From CAIWMF01 sp964402065 (GTDB lineage: Bacteria; Verrucomicrobiota; Verrucomicrobiia; Chthoniobacterales; UBA6821): 64,000 nucleotides of DNA. Below, in pieces: positions 27,107 to 36,181 of the stretch. The first letter of the stretch is position 1, and every line of letters starts with the position of its first letter. The notes under the pieces are model-generated. The model worked only from the letters and a program-made list of their open reading frames with translations. It had not been told where the DNA came from and made no database searches. The position numbers and the translations under genes are program-made. The stretch covers positions 372,001-436,000 of the forward strand of contig CAYOAN010000001.1 in the NCBI GenBank assembly GCA_964402065.1, given 5' to 3'.

Positions 27107-28291
27107 CTAAGAACGAGCTGCAGCAACGACTTTTTGAGCTGCATCTGTCAAGTCGCTGGCGGCTTGGAGTGGAAGTTGAGAATCTTGAAGTAACTTTTTT
27201 CCTTGCTCTACGTTCGTTCCTTCCAAACGGACAACGAGTGGTACGGAAAGTTTTGTTGTTTTAAAAGCATTGATGATTCCTTGTGCAATAATATCGCAAC
27301 GCATAATACCTCCAAAAATATTAACAAGAATCGCTTTGACGTTGCGATCGGCAGAAAGAATTTTGAAAGCTTCAGTTACTTGCTCTTCAGTGGCACCACC
27401 GCCAACATCGAGAAAATTAGCAGGTTCACCGCCATGGTATTTAATGATGTCCATGGTTGACATTGCCAGTCCTGCACCATTGACAAGGCAAGCAATATTG
27501 CCATCAAGGCCAATATAGTTCAAATTGAATTCCGAGGCAGCTACTTCGCGAGGATCTTCTTCGCTTGTGTCACGCATCGCCATAATCTCGGCATGGCGGG
27601 GAAGGGCATTGTCATCAAAGCTTAACTTGGCATCAAGGGCAAACACTTCTCCATTTTTAGTAAGGACCAGCGGATTCACTTCCACCATCATGCAGTCGCA
27701 TTCTATAAAGAGGCGATAGAGATTGAGAAGAAGTTTGCTAGCTGCTGAAAACTGTTTTCCAGAAAAACCAAGGCGACGTGCAAGATCGCGTGCTTGGTAA
27801 GGCTGCAAGCCTAGGGCTGGGTGGACAGGTAGTTTCCAAATTTTTTCTGGCGTTTTTTCTGCAACGGATTCGATGTCAACACCTCCCTCGGTGCTTGCAA
27901 TGACAACAGGAGCTCCAGAAGCACGATCAAGCAAGATTGCGATGTAATATTCTTTTTCAATATCAACGGATTCAGCAATCAAAACTTTTTGTACAAGTTT
28001 TCCTTCGGGGCCTGTTTGATGCGTCACAAGTGTGTTTTGGAGCATCTTGCCAGCGAGTTCCACCGCTTGATCAATATTTTTAACAACTTGAACACCGCCG
28101 CGAAGGCCGTTCGTAAAAGTTCCTTTACCTCTGCCTCCAGCATGAATTTGAGCCTTGACGACAAGTTCCTGGGCGGTGAGTGAAGAGGCTACGATACGAG
28201 CTTCTTCTACTGTTGTAGCAACACCACCGCGTGAAGTTGCTACATGAAAACGTTCGAAAAGTTGTTTGGCTTGGTATTCGTGAATATTCAT
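27107..28291 (-). CDS. sucC: Succinyl-CoA synthetase beta subunit
   Basis: This 394-residue ATP-grasp subunit pairs with SucD. The N-terminus MNIHEYQAKQLFERFHV, the nucleotide-binding segment VVKAQIHAGGRGKGT, the metal-binding VEVNPLVL and the C-terminal LVNIFGGIMRCDIIA are all typical. Nucleotide preference cannot be read with confidence. It is the first gene of a leftward sucC-sucD-gltA unit. A 14-bp near-perfect inverted repeat lies just upstream, in the gap after the penicillin-binding protein gene. Confidence 0.96.
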   Translation of the reverse strand: MNIHEYQAKQLFERFHVATSRGGVATTVEEARIVASSLTAQELVVKAQIHAGGRGKGTFTNGLRGGVQVVKNIDQAVELAGKMLQNTLVTHQTGPEGKLVQKVLIAESVDIEKEYYIAILLDRASGAPVVIASTEGGVDIESVAEKTPEKIWKLPVHPALGLQPYQARDLARRLGFSGKQFSAASKLLLNLYRLFIECDCMMVEVNPLVLTKNGEVFALDAKLSFDDNALPRHAEIMAMRDTSEEDPREVAASEFNLNYIGLDGNIACLVNGAGLAMSTMDIIKYHGGEPANFLDVGGGATEEQVTEAFKILSADRNVKAILVNIFGGIMRCDIIAQGIINAFKTTKLSVPLVVRLEGTNVEQGKKLLQDSQLPLQAASDLTDAAQKVVAAARS

Positions 28292-28351
28292 TGAAAACGG
28301 AGATGCTATACGAATTTTTGTGACCTGAAAAGAGAGAAGAAAATATATGAT

Positions 28352-28402
28352 GCATTAAATTGAAACGAGCAAGCTTATGTGGGGAGCTTTTCAATTTAAC
28401 GC
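28352..28402. repeat. Inverted repeat upstream of sucC
   Basis: GCATTAAATTGAAA (28352-28365) and TTTCAATTTAACGC (28389-28402) form 14-bp arms with one mismatch and a 23-nt loop. It sits between the end of the penicillin-binding protein gene and the sucC leader. There is no T-run on either side, so it is not a typical intrinsic terminator. Confidence 0.5.
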
Positions 28403-28404
28403 AC

Positions 28405-30339
28405 TCATAATGTCCCTGTTGGATATTTATTAGCCGCAGTAGATTCGATGACGTCCACCCAAATCGGTAAAGCCAACTCAGCTCCATATCCACCTCGCAT
28501 AATGGTTTGCGGTTGGTCAAAGCCAACCCATACACCACACGTTAGACCTTGCGTATAGCCCAAAAACCAAGCGTCATAAAAATGATCGGTTGTGCCAGTT
28601 TTTCCAGCAGCTGGCTTAAGAAGGCCAAGTGAAGAGGCTCGTTTGGCAGTTCCTTCTGTCAGAACTTGAGTTAGGATAGCAGTAGTGGTTCGAGTTGCTG
28701 TTGGATCGAGAACGGGAATACGACCGCGTGTTGCAAGAAAAAGAATTTTTCCGTCGGCATCAGTGATTTCTTCGATGAGATGGGGTTGTAGCTTTTCGCC
28801 TCCTGTTGCAAGAGCAGTGTAAGCAGCAGTTAGTTTTTTGAGCGTTGATTCAAAACTTCCTAAGCAGATCGAAGGAAAAGGAGGGACGTTTTCCGCCAAC
28901 CCTAAGCGCTCCATGGTGCTTGCAATGTCTTGCAAGCCTGCGCCGAGGCCGACTCGAACGCTCATGGTGTTACGAGAATGAATTAAGCCTTCACATGCGG
29001 GGCGCCAACCTCCAAAAGTGCTATCACTGTTTTTGGGATCATAGTTTTTAAATCCATCTGGTAACTCTGCTGGAGTAAGCTCAGCATCATTGACAACGGA
29101 ATCAGGTGTCATCCCTTGGCGAAAAGCCTCTTCATAAACAAACGGTTTGGCAGCAGAGCCAACTTGACGCTCTGCAGTGGTGGCTCGGTTGTATTTACTT
29201 GTTTTATAATCACGGCCTCCCACAATAGCGACAATGCCGCCGCTGGCGTTATCAATGGCAAGGAGGGCTCCTTGCAGTGGGGCTGGTTTTTCAGTGGTTT
29301 TTTTCTTCAATTTTTTGGAAGAAGGCGTTCCTTGATGTTGGCGATGTGATTCTTGGAAATCTTCTCGTTTTTCAATCTCTGTGAGCCGTGTTGAAACTGA
29401 CTTTTCAGCGGCTTGTTGTAAGCCTGCATCAATTGTTGTCATAATGTGAAGAGGGCTTCCATCGAGTTTTTCTGGCGGTAAAACTTGGGCAAGCTCATGA
29501 AGAATTGCATCTACGGCCCAACTGTTATGAGAATTGACGAGACGATTGCTTGCTGGAGGGATTTTTTCCTGGAGTGCTTGGCGATGTTCTTTGGAGGTGA
29601 TGAGGCCTAACTCTTCCATGCGATTCAGAACCACATCGCGTTGCTGAATAGCCCCAGGAAGGTTGTTAAAGGGGGAGAGGCGATTGGGGCTGCGAATTAG
29701 GCCTGCGAGCAGCGCACCTTGAGAGAGACTCATTTGAGATGCTGGCACATGAAAGTAGGCTTGGCTCGCTGCTTCGACGCCATACAATCCAGGTCCAAAA
29801 TAGATCCGGTTCATGTAGAGTTCTAAGATCTTTTCTTTTGAAAGTTCAGTTTCAATGCGAAAAGCCATGGCAGCTTCTAAAAGCTTGCGATGTAAATTAT
29901 GGCCACCAAGTGGAAAACTATTACGAGCCAGTTGTTGAGTGATTGTGCTTCCGCCTTGACGAATACCTCCGAGAAAAAGGTTACGAATAACAGCGCGAGC
30001 AATGCCAATCGGATCGACTCCATGATGTTGATAAAACCGAGCATCTTCGCGACTAATCAGAGCGTTGACAAAATAGTTTGAAACTTTATCGAAAGGAACA
30101 ACCTGACGATTTTCTCCTCCTGCAAGGCTATAGATCGCTCCAGTCCGATCATAGATCAATGAACGCTGGGACATTTGACCAATTTTAGAAAGATCAAATG
30201 TTAGTGCCCAAAGATAATAAAAACTGCCAATTAATACCCAGAGCAACAAAGAGGCTATCAAAAACTTAAAGATGATCATCCATGGGAAACCTCGCTTTTT
30301 TTTGGAGGATGGAGGACGATGTCTGTTTTTGGAATGCAT
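28405..30339 (-). CDS. Class A penicillin-binding protein (PBP1-type)
   Basis: This 644-residue bifunctional peptidoglycan synthase has a basic cytoplasmic tail and a membrane anchor at residues 20-46. The GT51 glycosyltransferase domain has catalytic Glu98 (ISREDARFYQHHGVD) and RQGGSTITQQLARN. The transpeptidase domain has the SxxK nucleophile Ser395 (GSAAK), an SRN motif and KTGTT. A lysine-rich loop near residues 340-352 is unusual. Its presence shows that the cell makes peptidoglycan by the standard route. It is divergent from trmD with only 21 bp between the start codons, so the promoters must overlap or lie inside coding sequence. Confidence 0.93.
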   Translation of the reverse strand: MHSKNRHRPPSSKKKRGFPWMIIFKFLIASLLLWVLIGSFYYLWALTFDLSKIGQMSQRSLIYDRTGAIYSLAGGENRQVVPFDKVSNYFVNALISREDARFYQHHGVDPIGIARAVIRNLFLGGIRQGGSTITQQLARNSFPLGGHNLHRKLLEAAMAFRIETELSKEKILELYMNRIYFGPGLYGVEAASQAYFHVPASQMSLSQGALLAGLIRSPNRLSPFNNLPGAIQQRDVVLNRMEELGLITSKEHRQALQEKIPPASNRLVNSHNSWAVDAILHELAQVLPPEKLDGSPLHIMTTIDAGLQQAAEKSVSTRLTEIEKREDFQESHRQHQGTPSSKKLKKKTTEKPAPLQGALLAIDNASGGIVAIVGGRDYKTSKYNRATTAERQVGSAAKPFVYEEAFRQGMTPDSVVNDAELTPAELPDGFKNYDPKNSDSTFGGWRPACEGLIHSRNTMSVRVGLGAGLQDIASTMERLGLAENVPPFPSICLGSFESTLKKLTAAYTALATGGEKLQPHLIEEITDADGKILFLATRGRIPVLDPTATRTTTAILTQVLTEGTAKRASSLGLLKPAAGKTGTTDHFYDAWFLGYTQGLTCGVWVGFDQPQTIMRGGYGAELALPIWVDVIESTAANKYPTGTL

Positions 30340-30360
30340 AAGCTGAAGAATTAGTATAGC

Positions 30361-31053
30361 ATGAGTGTTCTCATGTATCCACTGTTACACATCCAAATTC
30401 TCACTCCACTTCCTGCTATTTGTGAAAGCATTCTTGCTGAAAGCATGTTAGGAAGGGCGCAAGTTTCAGGGTTGGTGAAGCTTGAAGCCGTGGATTTAAG
30501 GCGCTGGACCCATGACAGGCATCGCACCGTTGATGATGCTCCTTATGGCGGAGGTCCCGGCATGGTGATGAAAATAGAGCCCATTGACAAAGCACTGCGA
30601 GAGCTACGAAAGCCAGAAAGCAAGGTCATTTTTATGTCGCCTCAAGGAAAACAATTTGATCAAAGCATGGCGGGGTCCTTAGCCAAAGAGCAGCACTTGA
30701 TTTTTTTATGTGGCCATTATGAAGGAGTTGATCAACGTGTTATTGATCACCTTGTTGATGAGGAAGTGTCAATTGGGGATTATGTTTTAACTAATGGAGC
30801 TCTGGCAGCAACTGTCGTAACGGATGCTGTAGTGAGGCTGATTCCAGGGGTGTTAGGAGATCAAGAATCAGCGGAGAAGGATTCTTTTAGTGAGAAAAAT
30901 TTGGATTATCCTCATTATACACGTCCTGAAAGTTATAATGGTTGGCAAGTGCCTCCAATTTTACTTTCGGGAAACCATCAAGCTATTGCAACCTGGCGTC
31001 ATGAACAAGCTATACAAGCAACCAGAAAAAAAAGACCTGATCTTCTAGGTTAG
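30361..31053 (+). CDS. trmD: tRNA (guanine-37-N1)-methyltransferase
   Basis: This 230-residue SPOUT-family enzyme methylates G37 of tRNAs and prevents frameshifting. Family motifs are present: LRRWTHDRHRTVDDAPYGGGPGMVMK, LCGHYEGVDQRV and SIGDYVLTNGALAA with the knotted SAM site, and LDYPHYTRP near the C-terminus. It starts at the ATG at 30361; an in-frame ATG four codons later is also possible. The usual partners rpsP, rimM and rplS are not next to it; an uncharacterised gene follows after 15 bp. Confidence 0.95.
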   Translation: MSVLMYPLLHIQILTPLPAICESILAESMLGRAQVSGLVKLEAVDLRRWTHDRHRTVDDAPYGGGPGMVMKIEPIDKALRELRKPESKVIFMSPQGKQFDQSMAGSLAKEQHLIFLCGHYEGVDQRVIDHLVDEEVSIGDYVLTNGALAATVVTDAVVRLIPGVLGDQESAEKDSFSEKNLDYPHYTRPESYNGWQVPPILLSGNHQAIATWRHEQAIQATRKKRPDLLG

Positions 31054-31068
31054 CACTACAAAGTAGAG

Positions 31069-32088
31069 ATGAACTTGGTTAATGATACACTTCATTATTT
31101 AACAAATTCGATTACTGTAGAGCAGTTGCGAGAGTTGCACGCTGATACTTTGGAAGAGGGACTTAAAGAAGTAACTCAACCTAAGAATCCAAAAAGTAAC
31201 ATCTTAGCTGGTAAAAACAGTGCTGTAAAAATAGAACAGCTAAAGAATGACTTAGCTAGGAGTAGAGAAACGCTCATCCAATCACAAAACGAGCACTTTA
31301 AGGCTTTGATTGACAGTTTCGTTACAAAAAAGAATGCGCTAGATTTCAGGAAGATAGAAGTTGTTCACCCTCGTATTTCGACATCACCTAAACATGATGA
31401 GAGCGAAGCGAGATTATCGAGCACCAAAATGAACAAATTTGATTGGCAGGGCAACAATGTTGTGCTGGATGATATTGATGAGTTCGTTAGAAACTCTAAT
31501 GCATTGAAAGTACGAGTTGCTAATCTTGGTAAGCAATTTGATCAAATCGGTATTATAGGAGGCTCAAAAAATCAGAGAATTATTGAGCAATCAAAGTTGC
31601 TTCAATTGCAAGCAAGAGCATTGCGAGCACAACTGGTTTCTTTCAAAAAAAATGCTAATAAGCATCTTCAAGAGCGTGTTCAATATGTTACTATTCAATT
31701 AGATAGAGTCATTGATGAAGTCACTCAAATTGTTGAGGAAAGTCAACGCCACCGAAAGTTAGTAGACGGATTGGGGGTAACAACAAAGCCATCGCATAGA
31801 AAACCACTTTTGCCAACAGAAGAGAAAGAGGTTATTGATGCTCGCGAAACAGGAGCGCCTTCGTCTGATGTTTTAATTAAAGCAAAAGAGAATCAAAGTT
31901 GGCTTCCAAAGTCTTTACCTCATGAGGTAGATCATGTTAACAAGGATGGAAGCGATGCAGGTACTGATGTCGAGAGTGCCAGTACAGAATTTGCAACACT
32001 GAGGGACGATGAACAATCTAGTCCAGGTTCTACAACATCTCTTTCTTCAATAAATTTGTCAACGAGCTTGGAAAGCGAGCGCTTTTAA
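31069..32088 (+). CDS. Uncharacterised coiled-coil protein
   Basis: I do not recognise this 339-residue protein. It has no signal peptide or membrane segment. The central part (about residues 55-235) is predicted helical with coiled-coil character; the C-terminal 110 residues are S/T/D/E-rich and probably disordered. It lies 15 bp after trmD and its last 4 bp overlap the end of the convergent coaE-rho gene. Its composition and isolation are compatible with a lineage-specific protein, possibly one acting outside the cell, but no export signal is visible. Confidence 0.6.
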   Translation: MNLVNDTLHYLTNSITVEQLRELHADTLEEGLKEVTQPKNPKSNILAGKNSAVKIEQLKNDLARSRETLIQSQNEHFKALIDSFVTKKNALDFRKIEVVHPRISTSPKHDESEARLSSTKMNKFDWQGNNVVLDDIDEFVRNSNALKVRVANLGKQFDQIGIIGGSKNQRIIEQSKLLQLQARALRAQLVSFKKNANKHLQERVQYVTIQLDRVIDEVTQIVEESQRHRKLVDGLGVTTKPSHRKPLLPTEEKEVIDARETGAPSSDVLIKAKENQSWLPKSLPHEVDHVNKDGSDAGTDVESASTEFATLRDDEQSSPGSTTSLSSINLSTSLESERF

Positions 32089-33998
32089 ATTCCTCTCAGT
32101 CCCGCCATTAGGAGTTCTGCATTCGAATCTGTGGCTTGAATATTTTCAATTAATATCTGCATTGCTTCACCAGCAGGGAGTGCGAAAAGTTGGCGGCGAA
32201 GCATGGTAATGCGATCGTACTCATCAGGGTGATAGAGGAGTTCTTCACGACGCGTAGCCGATTGGGTGAGGTGGATTGCTGGAAACGTGCGTTGCTCTGC
32301 TAGAAAGCGATCAAGGTAAACTTCCATATTACCAGTCCCTTTGTATTCCTCAAAAATGAGATCATCCATTTTGCTTTTAGTATCAACAAGAGCTGTGGCC
32401 ATGATGGTGAGGCTTCCTCCCTCTTCCACATTGCGGGCTGATCCAAAAAAACGCTTTGGAGTACTAAGGGCTTTTGCATCAACGCCGCCACTCATAGTAC
32501 GACCTTTTCCTTTGATCGCATTATTATAACCACGTGAAAGACGCGTGATGCTATCAATTAAGATAACCACGTCTTTACCAAGTTCCACCAGACGCTTGGC
32601 ACGCTCGGCAACAAGTTCTGAGACCTGAACATGGCGTGTGGTTGGCTCGTCAAAGGTCGAGCTAAAAATATCGCAGTCAAGCGAAGCGCGTAAATCTGTT
32701 ACCTCTTCTGGACGTTCATCAACGAGGAGCAGCATAAGGTGGACCTTGGGATGGTTTGCACGAATGGCGAGAGCAATGTTTTTTAAAATCATTGTTTTTC
32801 CAACGCGAGGAGGGGCTACAATCAAGCCTCGTTGCCCCATTCCTAAGGGAGCAATAAGATCAATAACTCGTCCTGTATCATTGAGGTGATTGGCTTGCTC
32901 TAAAAAAAGACGACGTGTTGGAAAAGCCGCTGTTAATTGATCAAATTCTTTTGGTGTCTTCCATTCTTCGATTGGAATTCCTTCAATGGCAGTGATGGTT
33001 TCTAATGCTAAGCGGCGATTATTCAAAATACATACTTTTCCTGTAAGGCGCAGACCAGGTCGTAAAACATATTGTTTCAATAAGGAAATGGGCACAACAA
33101 CATCTTCAGGACATGGCTTAAAATTAAATAATGGCCAGCGAAGTAAGGGGGTTTCTGGAGAAAATTCTAAAATTCCTTCCGCTGTTAACTCTCCTCCCAA
33201 TATGATCTGGTGGCGTGCTTGGGCTGTGATTAGACCATGGCGAGAGGAATCATGAGGAGGAGGAAGTTCTAGTTCTTGATGTCGTTCGAGGAGCTGATGG
33301 TAGCTCAGTGCTTGAAGATCGTTCAAGGAAAGGAGAGCAGGAGGGGGAATTGTTGCTTTTTCTGGGATTTCTTGGGTTGTGGACATGGGAGAAAAAAGTA
33401 ACTGAGTCAGAGCGAAAAATTGTTTTTCTAGATTTTCTTTGGAGCCATCATTCCAAAGAACAAAGCTTGCTTGAGCGATTTTTGTTGAGAGAGGAAGCTG
33501 AAGTTGAAGAAGAGCGGATGCTGTTTCTTGGGAGAGGTGACGCTGTTGAGTTAAGCGATCTTTTTGAACCTGCTCGGAAGCAGCGACTACAATGACATGA
33601 TCAAAATAAGTAGCAAGATTGTTTTCAAAAAGAAGAGGGATATCAGCGATGAAAAAATAGTTGGAATCAGCATGGGCAGTAATAGCCTGAGGATGCCAGA
33701 TTTTTTTTAAGCGAGGGTGTAGAATTTCTTCGAGTTGTCTTTTTTGATGAAGAGAGGAAATAAGAAAGGATCGCAGTTGGGTTCGATCAGCTTTTCCTTG
33801 ATCATCGTAAACTTCATTTCCAAAAATGCTTTTGATTTCAGTAGCGACATCAGCATTTTGGTCAAGTAATCGTGAAACCTCTTGATCTGCGTCAAAAAAA
33901 GAGTGCGTTTTTTTTTGATGCTGACAATAAGTTGCAAATAAATTCATCACAAGCGACTTTCCGCAAGCAATTCCTCCAGTAATAGCGATGCTAGGCAT
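32085..33998 (-). CDS. coaE-rho: Dephospho-CoA kinase - Rho termination factor fusion
   Basis: This 637-residue protein contains two complete enzymes in one frame. Residues 1-200 are CoaE (P-loop GGIACGKS, FDADQEVSRL, IPLLFENNL), which phosphorylates dephospho-CoA. Residues about 205-637 are transcription termination factor Rho, with an RNA-binding domain and an ATPase core. The core has APPRVGKT (about 395-402), LLLVDERPEEVTDL, the R-loop KGKGRTMSGGVDAKAL and the C-terminal LRRQLFALPAGEAM. Met205 lies exactly at the junction and could be an internal start for separate Rho, but no strong Shine-Dalgarno precedes it. The two genes are neighbours in chlamydiae, as I recall, so fusion of an old gene pair is likely. 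A sequencing error removing a stop cannot be excluded. Confidence 0.92.
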   Translation of the reverse strand: MPSIAITGGIACGKSLVMNLFATYCQHQKKTHSFFDADQEVSRLLDQNADVATEIKSIFGNEVYDDQGKADRTQLRSFLISSLHQKRQLEEILHPRLKKIWHPQAITAHADSNYFFIADIPLLFENNLATYFDHVIVVAASEQVQKDRLTQQRHLSQETASALLQLQLPLSTKIAQASFVLWNDGSKENLEKQFFALTQLLFSPMSTTQEIPEKATIPPPALLSLNDLQALSYHQLLERHQELELPPPHDSSRHGLITAQARHQIILGGELTAEGILEFSPETPLLRWPLFNFKPCPEDVVVPISLLKQYVLRPGLRLTGKVCILNNRRLALETITAIEGIPIEEWKTPKEFDQLTAAFPTRRLFLEQANHLNDTGRVIDLIAPLGMGQRGLIVAPPRVGKTMILKNIALAIRANHPKVHLMLLLVDERPEEVTDLRASLDCDIFSSTFDEPTTRHVQVSELVAERAKRLVELGKDVVILIDSITRLSRGYNNAIKGKGRTMSGGVDAKALSTPKRFFGSARNVEEGGSLTIMATALVDTKSKMDDLIFEEYKGTGNMEVYLDRFLAEQRTFPAIHLTQSATRREELLYHPDEYDRITMLRRQLFALPAGEAMQILIENIQATDSNAELLMAGLRGI

Positions 33999-34006
33999 TT
34001 ATTAAG

Positions 34007-34034
34007 GTTATAGGTTAGGGGCTATAGGCTACAG
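34007..34034 (-). repeat. Heptamer leader array upstream of coaE-rho
   Basis: Four exact 7-nt units in gene sense (CTGTAGC, CTATAGC, CCCTAAC, CTATAAC) end 8 nt before the ATG. Confidence 0.75.
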
Positions 34035-34046
34035 AAAAATTTCTAT

Positions 34047-36179
34047 TCATCCTTTTTTCTTGGTCGGGGAAAGATCAGCCTTGCTGCCAATAGGAACTCC
34101 ATCCGCGTTGAGAATTTTAGGAGTAACAAAAATAATGAGATTCTTTTTTAATTTTCTCTCAGTTTTTGATCTAAAAAGAAACCCTGCTAAAGGAATATCG
34201 CCTAAAATAGGAATTTTGTCTTCAACATGTTGGATGTCTTCACGGATGAGGCCTCCAATAATAACGGTTTGACCATCTTTGACTGTAACCGCTGTGTTAA
34301 CTTCACGAATAGTAAAAACTGGTTGGTTAATTGTATTGGTCGTTAATGTCTCAGAAAAAGGAGTTCCGCTCATATTTGTTGCTGTAACACTATAGCCAAC
34401 AGTATTAATAGGTGTTCCGTAATTGATAAAACCATCAAAGTCGGTAATTTGAGGGTGTAGTTCTAATGAAATCATTTTATGATCTGGGGTGATGGTTGGT
34501 TTTGCCTCTAAGGTAACGCCTAAGTTTTTTGAAGTCCAACTGGTTGGAAATGAGGGGGTGATAGTTGGTGGAGTGGATCGTAGTCCTCCGGTATAACTAT
34601 TGGTGGCAACAGTTGAGACCGGAATCTGAGGAGGTGAGTATTGAGATGGGTAGATAAACTCATCAACAATTTTGATCATCGCTTTGGAACCATTTTTTGT
34701 AGTAACGTGCGGTGCGGCCATGAGATCGATGCCTTTTTTCTGATTCAAGGCGCGAACAACCATTTGAAATTGAGGGGTGCTGCAAACTCCTCCAATACTG
34801 AAGATGCCTGGCACAGAAGAATCGGCAAGTGCATTACGAGCATTTCCTTCAAGTACTGTATCAACAGAAGTGTCATTAATTGCTTGATGACCAGATCGGA
34901 GGGCGCCAATAGGATTCATCCCAGCTGTAGGAAAAGGGTAGGCAGTTGTATTTAATCCATTAGCAGATCCTCCTCCGCTCATGCTTAGACCGCTATTGCC
35001 CAAAGAAAAAGCACCTAGTAACCAATTAAAGCCTAATTCAGAAAGGTCATTTTGATTGATTTCAATAAATTTGGTTTCAATAGAGACTTGAAGAGGTGGT
35101 GATTTGATAACGCTTTTTATTAAAGTGTCAATAAGGTCAAGGCGTTCAGGAGTGTTGCGAACAATAAGTTTATTGGTGGAAGGAAGGTAAGTGGCACTGG
35201 ACTCAATAGGAAATTCAATTCCTTTAGACTGAAAAAAATTTTTGATTGAGGGAAAAGAGGTTTCTTGATTTGGAAAAAAAGAGGAAGAAACCTCGTACTC
35301 GCGGGTTGATAATTTTTCTGTAAGCTGAGAAGCAGGGACTAGTGAAACTGCATAAGGGTCGATTTCTACTTTGCAATTAGCTTGTTGGGCAAGATAGTTT
35401 AACGCTACTCCTAATGGAACCTCATGAAGTTCTAAATTAAAATGAGGGGAGTTAGTATTATTCAGGGATTCAATGAATGCAGATTTGATAACAATATTGA
35501 CACCTTCTCTTGTTAGATCTGCCTCACGGCTTTTTTCTTTTAAGTAGTCAACAGATTCATCAAGAGTGGTATCTTCTAGTTCGACCTTTGGAAGGAGGAT
35601 ATTGTGGAGTTTTTTGCTAATAGTGTCTGCAGGAGACAAATTGGCTTCTGTGAGGGCTAAATGTTCAGAGGATTGCGGAACTTGAGTAATCCAATCCTTT
35701 TCTACATCTGAAAGAAGATTTGCTCGTGTTGTGTTGTGAGCGTCATCCTCATTTTTATTTATATTGTGTTGAAATAGAAGAGGCGCTTTTTCTTGGGGAT
35801 CGTCATGAAAGGCTTGAAGATAATTTAGTAAATGAAGGGCATCTGGATTTGTGGGGTCAGCTTCTGGAAGTAGAATCAAATAGAGTTGTTTGCGAGCTTC
35901 CTCAAAGTGCCTTTCATTAGCTAACAATTTAGCATAGGCAATAGAGTAGGTAGTAAAATCTTTTATAACTGCTGCGCGCTGAGCTTGCGTTATCGAGGAA
36001 TTTTCAGCAATTGAATCAAGTGCTTCTTGGGATTTTAAGGCTGCTTCTTTAATATGATTTTGTACGTGTGCTTCCTCTGCTTGTTTTAAATAGCAGGAGG
36101 TTTGAGCATCATTTCCCTTTAGAAATAAGGTCGAAAAATTAACAACTAAAATATAATAAAAATATAGTTTAACATTCAT
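34047..36179 (-). CDS. Secretin (GspD/PilQ family), second paralogue
   Basis: This 710-residue outer-membrane pore protein has a signal peptide at its N-terminus. It then has a TPR-like helical region, N-domain modules (VELEDTTLDESVDYLKEKS; NKLIVRNTPERLDLIDTL) and the C-terminal secretin core. The core has QKKGIDLMAAPHVTTKNG, the gate region, INQPVFTIREVNTAVTVKDGQTVIIGGL, IPILGDIPLAGFLF and LIIFVTPKIL. It starts 2 bp after the end of a paralogue with the same layout. Either could serve the PilM-containing locus upstream or the T2SS at 1-10 kb. Confidence 0.9.
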   Translation of the reverse strand: MNVKLYFYYILVVNFSTLFLKGNDAQTSCYLKQAEEAHVQNHIKEAALKSQEALDSIAENSSITQAQRAAVIKDFTTYSIAYAKLLANERHFEEARKQLYLILLPEADPTNPDALHLLNYLQAFHDDPQEKAPLLFQHNINKNEDDAHNTTRANLLSDVEKDWITQVPQSSEHLALTEANLSPADTISKKLHNILLPKVELEDTTLDESVDYLKEKSREADLTREGVNIVIKSAFIESLNNTNSPHFNLELHEVPLGVALNYLAQQANCKVEIDPYAVSLVPASQLTEKLSTREYEVSSSFFPNQETSFPSIKNFFQSKGIEFPIESSATYLPSTNKLIVRNTPERLDLIDTLIKSVIKSPPLQVSIETKFIEINQNDLSELGFNWLLGAFSLGNSGLSMSGGGSANGLNTTAYPFPTAGMNPIGALRSGHQAINDTSVDTVLEGNARNALADSSVPGIFSIGGVCSTPQFQMVVRALNQKKGIDLMAAPHVTTKNGSKAMIKIVDEFIYPSQYSPPQIPVSTVATNSYTGGLRSTPPTITPSFPTSWTSKNLGVTLEAKPTITPDHKMISLELHPQITDFDGFINYGTPINTVGYSVTATNMSGTPFSETLTTNTINQPVFTIREVNTAVTVKDGQTVIIGGLIREDIQHVEDKIPILGDIPLAGFLFRSKTERKLKKNLIIFVTPKILNADGVPIGSKADLSPTKKKG

Positions 36180-36181
36180 AT

